64,000 bases of DNA from positions 1 to 64,000 of the forward strand of contig JBCBRS010000002.1 in the NCBI GenBank assembly GCA_039819545.1. The letters are read 5' to 3'. Shown piece after piece: positions 1 through 7,661 of the stretch; position 1 is the first letter of the stretch; each line of letters starts with the position of its first letter. The position numbers and the translations under genes are program-made. This DNA is from CALLPQ01 sp039819545. Its GTDB lineage: Bacteria > Pseudomonadota > Alphaproteobacteria > Caulobacterales > Parvularculaceae. The notes under the pieces are model-generated. The model saw nothing but the letters and a program-made list of their open reading frames with translations. It searched no databases and had not been told where the DNA came from.

Positions 1-72
1 CGCGGCGGCAATCCTCTGCGTGCGGGCGTTATCGGCGAGGGCGGGATGATCTACGCCTTTCTCAAGAACAAA
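1..72 (+). repeat. Inverted copy of a nuoL segment at the window edge
   Basis: Bases 1-72 are an exact reverse complement of bases 570-641, which lie inside nuoL. Read on the plus strand they encode the NuoL stretch RGGNPLRAGVIGEGG onward to FLKNK. Identity ends abruptly at base 73, where nuoM begins in the opposite orientation. The copy touches the first base of the window, so its full length is unknown. A foldback chimera from amplification or assembly at a contig end is the simplest explanation; a real inverted duplication is possible but would destroy nuoM. Confidence 0.95.
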
Positions 73-318
73 CTGATAGCCGACTAACGTTGGGTCAAAG
101 GCGAAATAGACAAACACCGAAATCACAAAGGTGATGATCGTAAAGCCCAGGGCAATCCAGCGGGCAGTCTGATCGACGAGCACTTGCTCGCCTGCTTCGA
201 TCTGGCCATCATCTTCTTTGCGTGCCAAGGCGCGGCGCGCGATAATGCACAGGGCACCGAGCAACGGCGCAAAGGTGATCAGGCTAAGCCATGGGGCGCC
301 GGCGAAGTCTTCGGTCAT
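73..318 (-). CDS. nuoM: NADH-quinone oxidoreductase subunit M, N-terminal fragment
   Basis: This is the first 82 residues of a NuoM-like proton-pumping membrane subunit of complex I. It starts MTEDFAGAPWLSLITFAPLL, and a second hydrophobic segment at about residues 55-75 is followed by FDPTLVGYQ. The start ATG overlaps the nuoL stop as ATGA, as expected for coupled nuo genes. After residue 82 the sequence runs into the inverted nuoL copy. The reading frame stays open to base 1, but there it reads nuoL antisense, so those residues are not NuoM. The real gene should be about 500 codons, so the remainder is missing here. nuoN, which normally follows, is not in the window. Confidence 0.85.
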
Positions 319-2525
319 GATCCCCCCCCGATTGTCAGGAGAACATAGGAGAGAAAGACCGCGATGCCGATCAGCATGACAAAGGCATAGTGATACATAT
401 AACCGGTCTGTATCCTGACGATCCGTTTCGCGCCCTCGGTGACCGCTGCGGCGATACCATCGGGTCCAAGGCCGTCAATGGTTTTACCATCGCCGGTTTT
501 CCACAAGATACGGCCAAGCGCGTAGGCAGGTTTGACAAGGAGGAAGGTATAGATCTCATCAAAATACCATTTGTTCTTGAGAAAGGCGTAGATCATCCCG
601 CCCTCGCCGATAACGCCCGCACGCAGAGGATTGCCGCCGCGCATATAGTGGAAGAACGCAGCGCCCGTCCCGATCAGCATCGCGATGAACGGCGATAGGA
701 TAACCCAGCCCGGCGCATGATGGGCACCCCCCTGACCATCGGACGCATGATCATCCGTAACTTGGGTATCGCTGGATGGAAGGGCGCCCGCATGATCACC
801 ATCGCCGTGAACACCGTCACCACGAACACCGTCACTGTGGGAACTTTCTGTCGCGGGGCTAGCGTTGCCCCCCTCACTGTACGGCGTTTCACTATGGGAG
901 GTTTCACCGTGGGCGCCTTCACCATGGCTATCTACCGCCGCATAGAGCGAACCATTCCAGAATTTGTCCGCGCTCTTCCCAACAAAGTTTCCGTAGAACG
1001 CCATCCCCGCAACCAGGGCGCCAACGGCCAACGGCACCAGCGGCGCCATCATCCAGTTGGGAGGCGGATGGAAATGCTTGCGCACTTCCTCAGAAGCGCG
1101 CGACTTACCCCAAAAAGTCAGGAAGATCAGTCGCCAGGAATAAAACGCGGTGAAGACAGCCGCGATCAGGCTCATGACAAAGGCGTACATGGCAAAGGGC
1201 GCACCAGCCTCAGCCGCAGCAAAGGCGCTTTCTATCACCACGTCTTTGGAAACAAACCCGGCCGTGCCAAGCGGCGCACCAAAAAGATAGACGAAAGGAA
1301 CACCGACACCCGTGATCGCAACGGTACCAATCACCATCAACAAATGGGTCATAGGCATTAAATGACGTACACCCCCCATTTTCTTCATGTCCTGTTCGTG
1401 GTGCATGCCGTGGATCACCGCGCCCGCGCCAAGGAACAAGAGCGCCTTGAAAAAGGCGTGGGTAAAGAGGTGAAACATCGCCGCGCCATAGGCACCAACA
1501 CCGGCAGCAAAAAACATATAGCCAAGTTGCGAGCAGGTGGAGTACGCGATGACTTTTTTGATGTCGTCCTGCAGGAGGCCCACAGACGCCGCGAAGAAGG
1601 CAGTCGTTGCGCCTACCAGCGTGATGAGCGCCGTCGCACTCGGCGCATATTCATAAATGATCGAACATCGGCACACGAGGAAGACCCCGGCGGTCACCAT
1701 GGTCGCCGCGTGAATGAGGGCGGATACAGGCGTCGGCCCTTCCATCGCATCAGGCAGCCAGGTGTGGAGCAGAAACTGTGCCGACTTGCCCATGGCACCG
1801 ATGAACAACAGCACGGCAATGGCGGTGAGCGCATGGGCCTCAATGCCGAAAAAGGTGAGCTTCAGAGTTTGGATCGCGCCACCTTCGCTCAGGCCGTAAG
1901 GCACGACATCGCCATTGTTGGCGATTATCGAAAAGACCGTATCAAACTCCACCGACCGGAAGACCCAGAAGATGCCCATGATGCCGAGGGCAAAACCAAA
2001 ATCACCCACGCGGTTGACCACGAAAGCCTTGATCGCCGCCGCATTGGCCGAGGGCTTTTTGAACCAGAAGCCGATCAGCAGATAAGAGGCAAGGCCAACC
2101 CCCTCCCAGCCAAAGAACAGCTGCATGAAATTGTCAGCCGTCACAAGTGCCAGCATGGCAAAGGTAAAGAGCGACAGATATGCAAAGAACCGCGGCCGGT
2201 GCGGATCATCATGCATGTAGCCGATGGAATAGGCATGGACGAGCGTGGAGACCGTGTTCACCACCACCAGCATAACCGCCGACAAGGTGTCAATACGCAT
2301 GGCCCAGCTTGCCTGAAAGTCGCCCGACGCAAACCACGTAAAAAGGGGCTCAGTCTTGACCGTATGGTTGGTCATCACGTCGATAAAGATGACCCACGAC
2401 CAGATGGCGGCCAGGGCCATGATCAAGGTAGTTGTCAGTTCCGCCGCACGCGGACCAAAACTGCGGCCCACCGGCATCGCCAAAAGCGCGCCAAAGAGCG
2501 GTAACAGAACAAGAAGCGGCTCCAT
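315..2525 (-). CDS. nuoL: NADH-quinone oxidoreductase subunit L
   Basis: This is a large antiporter-like membrane subunit of complex I that takes part in proton translocation in the inner membrane. The 736-residue protein has many transmembrane helices and family signatures such as GWEGVGLASYLLIGFW, the HTWLPDAMEGPTPVSALIHA segment and a conserved Lys in the lateral-helix region. It lies 9 bp after nuoK and overlaps nuoM by 4 bp. Unusually, a hydrophilic insertion at about residues 533-606 (bases 706-930) is rich in His, Gly, Asp, Glu and Ser, with degenerate HGD/HGE/HSD units, just before the C-terminal WVILSPFIAML helix. Family members are commonly 600-700 residues, and the insertion accounts for most of the excess. 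Confidence 0.97.
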   Translation of the reverse strand: MEPLLVLLPLFGALLAMPVGRSFGPRAAELTTTLIMALAAIWSWVIFIDVMTNHTVKTEPLFTWFASGDFQASWAMRIDTLSAVMLVVVNTVSTLVHAYSIGYMHDDPHRPRFFAYLSLFTFAMLALVTADNFMQLFFGWEGVGLASYLLIGFWFKKPSANAAAIKAFVVNRVGDFGFALGIMGIFWVFRSVEFDTVFSIIANNGDVVPYGLSEGGAIQTLKLTFFGIEAHALTAIAVLLFIGAMGKSAQFLLHTWLPDAMEGPTPVSALIHAATMVTAGVFLVCRCSIIYEYAPSATALITLVGATTAFFAASVGLLQDDIKKVIAYSTCSQLGYMFFAAGVGAYGAAMFHLFTHAFFKALLFLGAGAVIHGMHHEQDMKKMGGVRHLMPMTHLLMVIGTVAITGVGVPFVYLFGAPLGTAGFVSKDVVIESAFAAAEAGAPFAMYAFVMSLIAAVFTAFYSWRLIFLTFWGKSRASEEVRKHFHPPPNWMMAPLVPLAVGALVAGMAFYGNFVGKSADKFWNGSLYAAVDSHGEGAHGETSHSETPYSEGGNASPATESSHSDGVRGDGVHGDGDHAGALPSSDTQVTDDHASDGQGGAHHAPGWVILSPFIAMLIGTGAAFFHYMRGGNPLRAGVIGEGGMIYAFLKNKWYFDEIYTFLLVKPAYALGRILWKTGDGKTIDGLGPDGIAAAVTEGAKRIVRIQTGYMYHYAFVMLIGIAVFLSYVLLTIGGGS

Positions 2526-2534
2526 GACTGGCCC

Positions 2535-2840
2535 TTAGTTTTTCATGAGGTTGGCATCTTCCACCGCGATATCACCGCGGTTACGGAAGTAGGAAACGAG
2601 AATGGCAAGACCCACAGCAGCCTCAGCCGCGGCAACCGTCAGAACCATGAAGGCAAAAACCTGACCCGTAAGGTCATTGAGGAATTGCGAGAACGCCACG
2701 AGATTGATGTTTACGGCAAGGAGCATCAGCTCCACCGACATCAGGATAACGATGACATTTTTACGGTTAAGAAAAATGCCCGCCATGCCAATGGCGAACA
2801 AGACGGCGGCGACGCAAAGGTAATGGCCAAGCCCGATCAT
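2535..2840 (-). CDS. nuoK: NADH-quinone oxidoreductase subunit K
   Basis: This is a small complex I membrane subunit of 101 residues, the usual size, with three transmembrane segments. MIGLGHYLCVAAVLFAIGMA begins it, and the diagnostic VILMSVELMLLAVNINLVAF helix carries the conserved membrane glutamate. The start at 2840 was chosen because the upstream in-frame extension to 2960 overlaps nuoJ and is not NuoK-like. It sits between nuoJ (43 bp upstream) and nuoL (9 bp downstream) in one transcription unit. Confidence 0.96.
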   Translation of the reverse strand: MIGLGHYLCVAAVLFAIGMAGIFLNRKNVIVILMSVELMLLAVNINLVAFSQFLNDLTGQVFAFMVLTVAAAEAAVGLAILVSYFRNRGDIAVEDANLMKN

Positions 2841-2883
2841 GTCGCCGTCCTCTTTTGTTGTGTGGCAAGCCTTTGTTGATGTG

Positions 2884-3516
2884 TCATAGCCCTGCCCCGG
2901 TTTTAACCTTGACCACTTCGACGCCATCTTTGCGGCGACGGCTGACCTGGTCGAGAACATTTTGTTTGCGAATGCCTTCGCGCTCGCGGAAGGTCAAGAC
3001 GATGGCACCAATCATGGCCACAAGAAGGACGATGCCCGCAATCTGAAAGTAATGCACATAATCGGTGTAAAGAATAAGACCCAGCGCTTCGATGTTGGAC
3101 GGGGCATCGGGCCCGGCCGCCGGTTGGCCAGCGGTCGCCATGGGCTGGGCCCGGTCAAGCTCGGCGTCCGACGGAAAGATCCAGGCTGCGACGACGAAGA
3201 CAAGCTCAATCACCACCACAACGGCAAGCGTCGCCGCGATGGGCAGATATTGCAAAAAGCCCTGTTTCAGCTCAACGAAATCAACATCGAGCATCATCAC
3301 CACAAAGAGGAATAGAACCGCAACCGCGCCCACATAGACGACGATCAATAGCATGGCGAGATATTCCGCACCCATGAGAACAAACAGGCCCGCCGCCGAG
3401 ATGAACGCCGCAATCAGGAACAGGACCGAATGCACGGGGTTTTTGGACGCAACAACCATCAATCCCGAGGCAATCGCGGCGAAGGCAAAGACGTAAAAGG
3501 CAATCGAGGTAATCAT
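2884..3516 (-). CDS. nuoJ: NADH-quinone oxidoreductase subunit J
   Basis: This is a complex I membrane subunit of 210 residues with about five transmembrane segments. The first is MITSIAFYVFAFAAIASGLM, and the typical LLIVVYVGAVAVLFLFVVMML block follows with its DVDF continuation. A hydrophilic loop rich in Ala and Pro at about residues 115-145 is followed by the last helix and a basic tail. It is separated from nuoI by about 120 bp that carry a strong intrinsic terminator, so it may depend on readthrough or on its own promoter. Confidence 0.95.
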   Translation of the reverse strand: MITSIAFYVFAFAAIASGLMVVASKNPVHSVLFLIAAFISAAGLFVLMGAEYLAMLLIVVYVGAVAVLFLFVVMMLDVDFVELKQGFLQYLPIAATLAVVVVIELVFVVAAWIFPSDAELDRAQPMATAGQPAAGPDAPSNIEALGLILYTDYVHYFQIAGIVLLVAMIGAIVLTFREREGIRKQNVLDQVSRRRKDGVEVVKVKTGAGL

Positions 3517-3577
3517 ACCCGTCTCTTTATGGGGCCCACGGAAGAATACTCATTCCGCCGGTGGCCTGATCTGGTTC

Positions 3578-3604
3578 AAAAAAAGCCCTTCACACGGGAA
3601 GGGC
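3578..3604 (-). terminator. Intrinsic terminator or attenuator between nuoI and nuoJ
   Basis: Read on the minus strand, a perfect 7-bp stem (GCCCTTC / GAAGGGC, bases 3604-3598 and 3591-3585) with a 6-nt loop is followed at once by seven T residues (3584-3578). That is a textbook rho-independent terminator pointing along the nuo genes. It lies after nuoI and before nuoJ, inside an otherwise tight operon. It may act as an attenuator that lowers nuoJKLM expression, or mark a boundary between two transcripts. Confidence 0.8.
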
Positions 3605-3635
3605 AACCCCAAGTCGTGGAGAATGCGAAATGCCC

Positions 3636-4124
3636 CTATCGGTAGGGCGCATCCAGTTCCAGATTGCGGGCAATCTCACGTTCCCACCGGTCCCCATTGG
3701 CGAGCAGGCGGTCCTTGTCATAGAACAGTTCCTCGCGGGTTTCGGTGGCAAATTCAAAGTTCGGTCCCTCGACGATGGCATCAACCGGGCATGCCTCCTG
3801 GCAATAGCCGCAATAGATGCACTTTGTCATATCAATGTCGTAGCGGGTGGTCCGCCGCGAACCATCATCGCGCGGTTCAGCCTCAATGGTGATGGCCTGC
3901 GCCGGGCAAACCGCCTCGCACAATTTGCAGGCGATGCAGCGTTCTTCGCCATTGGGGTAACGGCGCAACGCATGCTCGCCGCGAAAGCGCGGGCTAAGCG
4001 GGCCTTTTTCGAACGGATAGTTCAGCGTGATTTTCGGGCGTACAAAAACCTTCAGCGCGAGCCAAAAGGCTTTGAGAAAATCGATCAGGGCAAAACCTTT
4101 AACGGTCTGGGCGAGGCGCGACAT
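3636..4124 (-). CDS. nuoI: NADH-quinone oxidoreductase subunit I (8Fe-8S)
   Basis: This peripheral-arm subunit of complex I carries two [4Fe-4S] clusters that pass electrons towards quinone. The 162-residue protein has both cluster motifs, CIACKLCEAVCP and CIYCGYCQEACP. I chose the ATG at 4124. A TTG 15 bases upstream is also in frame, but the Shine-Dalgarno GGAGG (4137-4133) sits just downstream of that TTG and 8 nt before the ATG. The ATG overlaps the nuoH stop by one base (TGATG), which suggests translational coupling. An intrinsic terminator follows before nuoJ. Confidence 0.97.
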   Translation of the reverse strand: MSRLAQTVKGFALIDFLKAFWLALKVFVRPKITLNYPFEKGPLSPRFRGEHALRRYPNGEERCIACKLCEAVCPAQAITIEAEPRDDGSRRTTRYDIDMTKCIYCGYCQEACPVDAIVEGPNFEFATETREELFYDKDRLLANGDRWEREIARNLELDAPYR

Positions 4125-5197
4125 CAGGCGGTCCTCCAACTTTGAAACAGGTCCGCAACACCCGGGATGAACAACATCGCCCCAGCGACGAGAACCACGT
4201 AAATCATGGTCATTGGCAAAAATAGCTTCCAGCCGATGCGCATCAGCTGGTCATAGCGATAGCGCGGAGTAATCGCCTTCACCATCGCGAAGAGGAAGAA
4301 GAAAAAGACGATCTTCAGGCAAAACCAGAACACCGGCATCTGGTTCAGGATCGGGACATCGACAGGAGAATGCCAACCGCCAAAGAACAAAATTGTCAGC
4401 ATAGCGCACATCAAAACGATATTGGCAAGCTCACCAATCATGAACAGCAAAAACGGCGTCGAAGAATATTCAACCTGATACCCGGCAACGAGTTCGGACT
4501 CAGCTTCCGGCAAATCAAAGGGCGGGCGGTTCGTCTCCGCCAGTGCAGAGATGAAGAAGATCACAAACATCGGGAACAGCGGAATGAAATGCCAGTTGAG
4601 CATGCCGCCGCCACGCGACTGGCTGTGCACAATGTCCGAAAGATTGGCCGAGCCCACAAGCAGCAATACGGTAATGATCACAAAGCCCAGGGAGACCTCG
4701 TAAGACACCATTTGAGCCGCAGACCGCAGGGAGCCCAAAAACGGATATTTCGAATTGGAAGCCCAGCCGCCCATGATGACGCCATAGACACCGAGCGACG
4801 AAATCGCGAACAGGTAAAGGATCCCGACATTGATGTCGGAGATAACCCAGCCCGGCGCGACGGGGATCACCGCCCAGCCAATCAGCGCCAGAACGAAGGT
4901 CACCAGCGGTGCGAGGATAAAGACAACCTTGTCCGCGCCCGATGGAATAATAATTTCCTTGAAGACGTTTTTGAGGAGGTCGGCAAACGACTGAAGAAGG
5001 CCGAAGGGACCTACCACGTTTGGGCCCTTGCGCATCATCACAGCAGCCCAGACCTTCCGGTCGAAATACATCAAGAAGGCTTGCGCCAGCAACAGCGTAA
5101 TGACGAGCGCAAGGATTTGCAGGGTTACCGGCAATACCCAGCCGAGGGCCCCAGCGTCCGTGGGCCGCGTCGATACAAAATCCCAGATGCCTTCCAT
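4124..5197 (-). CDS. nuoH: NADH-quinone oxidoreductase subunit H
   Basis: This membrane subunit forms the quinone-entry channel of complex I. The 357-residue protein has about eight transmembrane helices and the signatures YFDRKVWAAVMMRKGPN, LAETNRPPFDLPEAESELVAG and the acidic EYSS loop. The ATG at 5197 is preferred: it has a GGAG-type ribosome site a few bases upstream and gives the usual N-terminus MEGIWDF. A GTG 21 bases further up is in frame but gives an atypical extension. nuoG, which normally precedes nuoH, is absent here; unrelated DNA begins instead. Confidence 0.96.
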   Translation of the reverse strand: MEGIWDFVSTRPTDAGALGWVLPVTLQILALVITLLLAQAFLMYFDRKVWAAVMMRKGPNVVGPFGLLQSFADLLKNVFKEIIIPSGADKVVFILAPLVTFVLALIGWAVIPVAPGWVISDINVGILYLFAISSLGVYGVIMGGWASNSKYPFLGSLRSAAQMVSYEVSLGFVIITVLLLVGSANLSDIVHSQSRGGGMLNWHFIPLFPMFVIFFISALAETNRPPFDLPEAESELVAGYQVEYSSTPFLLFMIGELANIVLMCAMLTILFFGGWHSPVDVPILNQMPVFWFCLKIVFFFFLFAMVKAITPRYRYDQLMRIGWKLFLPMTMIYVVLVAGAMLFIPGVADLFQSWRTA

Positions 5198-5426
5198 GGT
5201 CTCCAATCCTGCGCGCACGAAACTGCCTGACGTGCATTCCTGTGCGGTCTAATCAAGATTGCGCCCCACGTCACGCATTTTCGACATTGAAAATGCCATC
5301 GCCGACAGGGATGCCCGTGGCAGCAGGTCGCGCCAATGGAAAGCCGGCGCTCCCAACCGACAATCAGATTGGATCGAAAGTCTTCGCGGCGTGTTGATGA
5401 GCTGTGAATGAGAGAAGGAGATAATC
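5198..5426. other. Intergenic DNA upstream of nuoH
   Basis: About 230 bp lie between nuoH (minus) and the microprotein gene (plus). I see no remnant of nuoG and no convincing reading frame. This must contain the promoter for nuoHI and probably one for the microprotein, but no clear -35/-10 pair stands out. Confidence 0.5.
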
Positions 5427-5537
5427 ATGACTGCCGGAACGCTCATCCCCCTCCTCGGCTTTATCACCCTGTCATTGGGCCTTGGCTACGGCATATGGCG
5501 CTATCGCAAAATCAATCAGAAACTGGACGATGAATAA
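5427..5537 (+). CDS. Predicted 36-residue single-pass membrane microprotein
   Basis: This small gene is supported by an excellent Shine-Dalgarno (AGAAGGAG) about 6 nt before the ATG. The product starts MTAGTLIPLLGFITLSLGLG, one transmembrane helix of about 20 residues, followed by a basic stretch (WRYRKIN) and an acidic end (DDE). This pattern suits an N-out/C-in small subunit or regulator of a membrane complex. I do not recognise a family. It is divergent from nuoH and convergent with the metalloprotease gene, with a hairpin terminator right after it. Proximity to nuoH makes a respiratory role conceivable, but that is only inference. Confidence 0.6.
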   Translation: MTAGTLIPLLGFITLSLGLGYGIWRYRKINQKLDDE

Positions 5538-5538
5538 C

Positions 5539-5568
5539 AAAAAACCCGGAAGGCGCTAACCTTCCGGG
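5539..5568 (-). terminator. Intrinsic terminator of the metalloprotease operon
   Basis: A perfect 9-bp stem (CCCGGAAGG 5545-5553 with CCTTCCGGG 5560-5568) has a 6-nt loop. On the minus strand it is followed by six T residues (5544-5539), so it terminates the protease transcript. It may also stop plus-strand transcription of the microprotein gene, whose stop codon is immediately adjacent. Confidence 0.85.
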
Positions 5569-5595
5569 CTTTCAATCGATGTCAGGAGACGACGC

Positions 5596-7629
5596 TTATT
5601 GCGCAGCTTCCATCATGGGCGGTGGTGCCGGCGCAACCGCATCGGGATCAACAAAACGCAGTTCCATCAAGAACGTTGTTGTTCCGCCAGCGGGACGGGC
5701 AAACGGGCTGCGATCCGTTGACAGGAACGATACTGGCCCTGTCGGAAAGTTCTGAGACAAGCCGACGAAGTTGGTGTGGTTACCGCTATCGCCGATCCGC
5801 GTGAGCATGTCGTTGGCTTCAACTTCGAGGACGACTTGCGCATCCGGGAACCGGTTGAGCAAGCGACGCAGCTGACGCGCCAACCCACGCGGGTTGCCAA
5901 AGTTGAACCGGGCAAGGTCCCGGTCTTGACCGACGAAATTCCGATCACGGCGAACCGTCCGGAATACCTCTAGTGTTTCCGCACCGGGATCACCCGTGAT
6001 GCGGCCCAGTGACAGCCGAGCTTCGATAAATTCACTGACAAACGACTGGTCAAAGTTACCGGTAAAAATTGTTCCGGCAACGGGCACAAGACCGTCATCG
6101 ATAGCGCCAAGGACCACATCGCGGTCAAAAACTTCGGCAGAAATTGCCTCGTTTACGCCAGCCAGTGTAAAGCCCAGAAAGTTCAACGCGCCCGAATTCG
6201 TCAAAATGAGTTCGTTATTGACGGTAAAGTCGATACCATCGCGGAATGATGGGATCGGCGACGATGCACCCGGGTTCAGCTCCAGACCCCTATCGCGGCG
6301 CGTCCAACCTTCTTCAGGGAAGGTTGTAAGGCCAAGGAGATCAGAGATGATCGCGGTTACGGAGATATTCCCAGCTGCCGCAGGATCACCGTCCAGCGCT
6401 TCGAGCGAGGCGCGGTACGCGGAGCCCTTCAGCACGGGCACCGCAAAATTTCCGTCAGGAAAACTTTCAGGCGCCGTGATCTGGAAGGGACCAGCGATTG
6501 GCGCATCAAACACTAATGCTGATCCGCTGTAGGCCATGGAAAATACCGTTCCGCCAGTTTCCATGAAAACACCAGCACCAACGGCAGGGATAGCCGGTGT
6601 ACCTGGGCCAAAGATGCCGGCCGTAAAGACGTCATCAAACTCCACAGTGCCTTCGATGACATCATAAGCATCTGCAAAGGCAACATCCCCTGGTTGCAGC
6701 TGTGTGATGGGCTGTGTGCCAACACCTTCCTGATAGATGAAGGCAGAGGCGGCAAGATCATCCGTGGATGGTGTGCGCGGTGCCGCTTCAGCAACCGCAT
6801 CACCGCCATCGATGAATGGGAACATCGTCGCGCTTTCGCCATCATTGTCCGAGAACTGATTGACCAGACTGTGGCTCAGGCCATGGGAGTGACCAAATTC
6901 GTGGGTCGAAACAGCATCGATATCGAATGCCAAGGAAAGGGTACCCAAGTTACCGTTAGGTTCCAGCTCCCACGGGACACCGGCACCAAACTGGACGTCG
7001 TTGTCGAGAATTGTCCCAGCAGCATAATCACCGGCCGGGAACTCAATATCGCCATCGCCATCAATATCCGTACAGACATTAATGCCTTCGGCTACCGGAT
7101 CGTAAACATCCGAATCACCATCTTCATCAATGTCGTCGCCCACATTAAACGTGGTATCCGCCGCAAGCGACGTGGACGGCGAACTGGCGAGCGCCGTAAA
7201 TCCTGGATCCGTAAAGAACGTCACTTCGTTAATGAAGTCGCCACCGACGCGCGGACGCGCACCAAGATCGCGAGTATCAGTCACGTTCATTTCAATGTAC
7301 GAGCTGGGATTTTCATTCCAACGATCAAGACCCTGCTGAACCACATCGGCCAAGACGGCTGGCGCAATTTCGTTTGGCGTACCGGGGTTTGCCGGTACGT
7401 TGGAGTTAAACGTGTACTCGACCGAGGCACAGCGCTCATCCCAGAAAATTCCAACAACCTCGCGGACCTCAACCATCTCACCGAGCGTGGCGTTGAATTC
7501 CGTCCGACCCGGGATTGGATCGGTAATCACGTCAAGCTGGCGCCCGGTCTGGGTTTGAGCTTGTGCGGCTGTCACGCCCATCGATGACACGGTCATCGCA
7601 GCGGCAGCGCAAAGAAGCATATTTTTCAC
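5596..7629 (-). CDS. Secreted matrixin-like zinc metalloprotease
   Basis: The 677-residue protein begins with a Sec signal peptide (basic start, hydrophobic core, cleavage probably after AAQAQ near residue 25). A metzincin zinc site HEFGHSHGLSH lies at residues 243-253, with three His ligands and the catalytic Glu; the Met-turn (SATMFPF) is near residue 269. Asp-rich loops DIDEDGDSD and DIDGDGDIE before the active site resemble calcium-binding loops. The C-terminal 380 or so residues are not recognisable and may be a beta-rich binding region. It follows a small exported protein by 32 bp in a likely operon. Substrate and role are unknown; an extracellular protease is the safe statement. Confidence 0.85.
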   Translation of the reverse strand: MKNMLLCAAAAMTVSSMGVTAAQAQTQTGRQLDVITDPIPGRTEFNATLGEMVEVREVVGIFWDERCASVEYTFNSNVPANPGTPNEIAPAVLADVVQQGLDRWNENPSSYIEMNVTDTRDLGARPRVGGDFINEVTFFTDPGFTALASSPSTSLAADTTFNVGDDIDEDGDSDVYDPVAEGINVCTDIDGDGDIEFPAGDYAAGTILDNDVQFGAGVPWELEPNGNLGTLSLAFDIDAVSTHEFGHSHGLSHSLVNQFSDNDGESATMFPFIDGGDAVAEAAPRTPSTDDLAASAFIYQEGVGTQPITQLQPGDVAFADAYDVIEGTVEFDDVFTAGIFGPGTPAIPAVGAGVFMETGGTVFSMAYSGSALVFDAPIAGPFQITAPESFPDGNFAVPVLKGSAYRASLEALDGDPAAAGNISVTAIISDLLGLTTFPEEGWTRRDRGLELNPGASSPIPSFRDGIDFTVNNELILTNSGALNFLGFTLAGVNEAISAEVFDRDVVLGAIDDGLVPVAGTIFTGNFDQSFVSEFIEARLSLGRITGDPGAETLEVFRTVRRDRNFVGQDRDLARFNFGNPRGLARQLRRLLNRFPDAQVVLEVEANDMLTRIGDSGNHTNFVGLSQNFPTGPVSFLSTDRSPFARPAGGTTTFLMELRFVDPDAVAPAPPPMMEAAQ

Positions 7630-7661
7630 GGTAGCTATCCTTTACTAGATTTATAATCTGC

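Noticed and set aside
1362..2504. Long plus-strand reading frame (380 codons) opposite nuoL
   Set aside because: It is the antisense shadow of the nuoL codons, rich in Arg/His/Gln with no motif.
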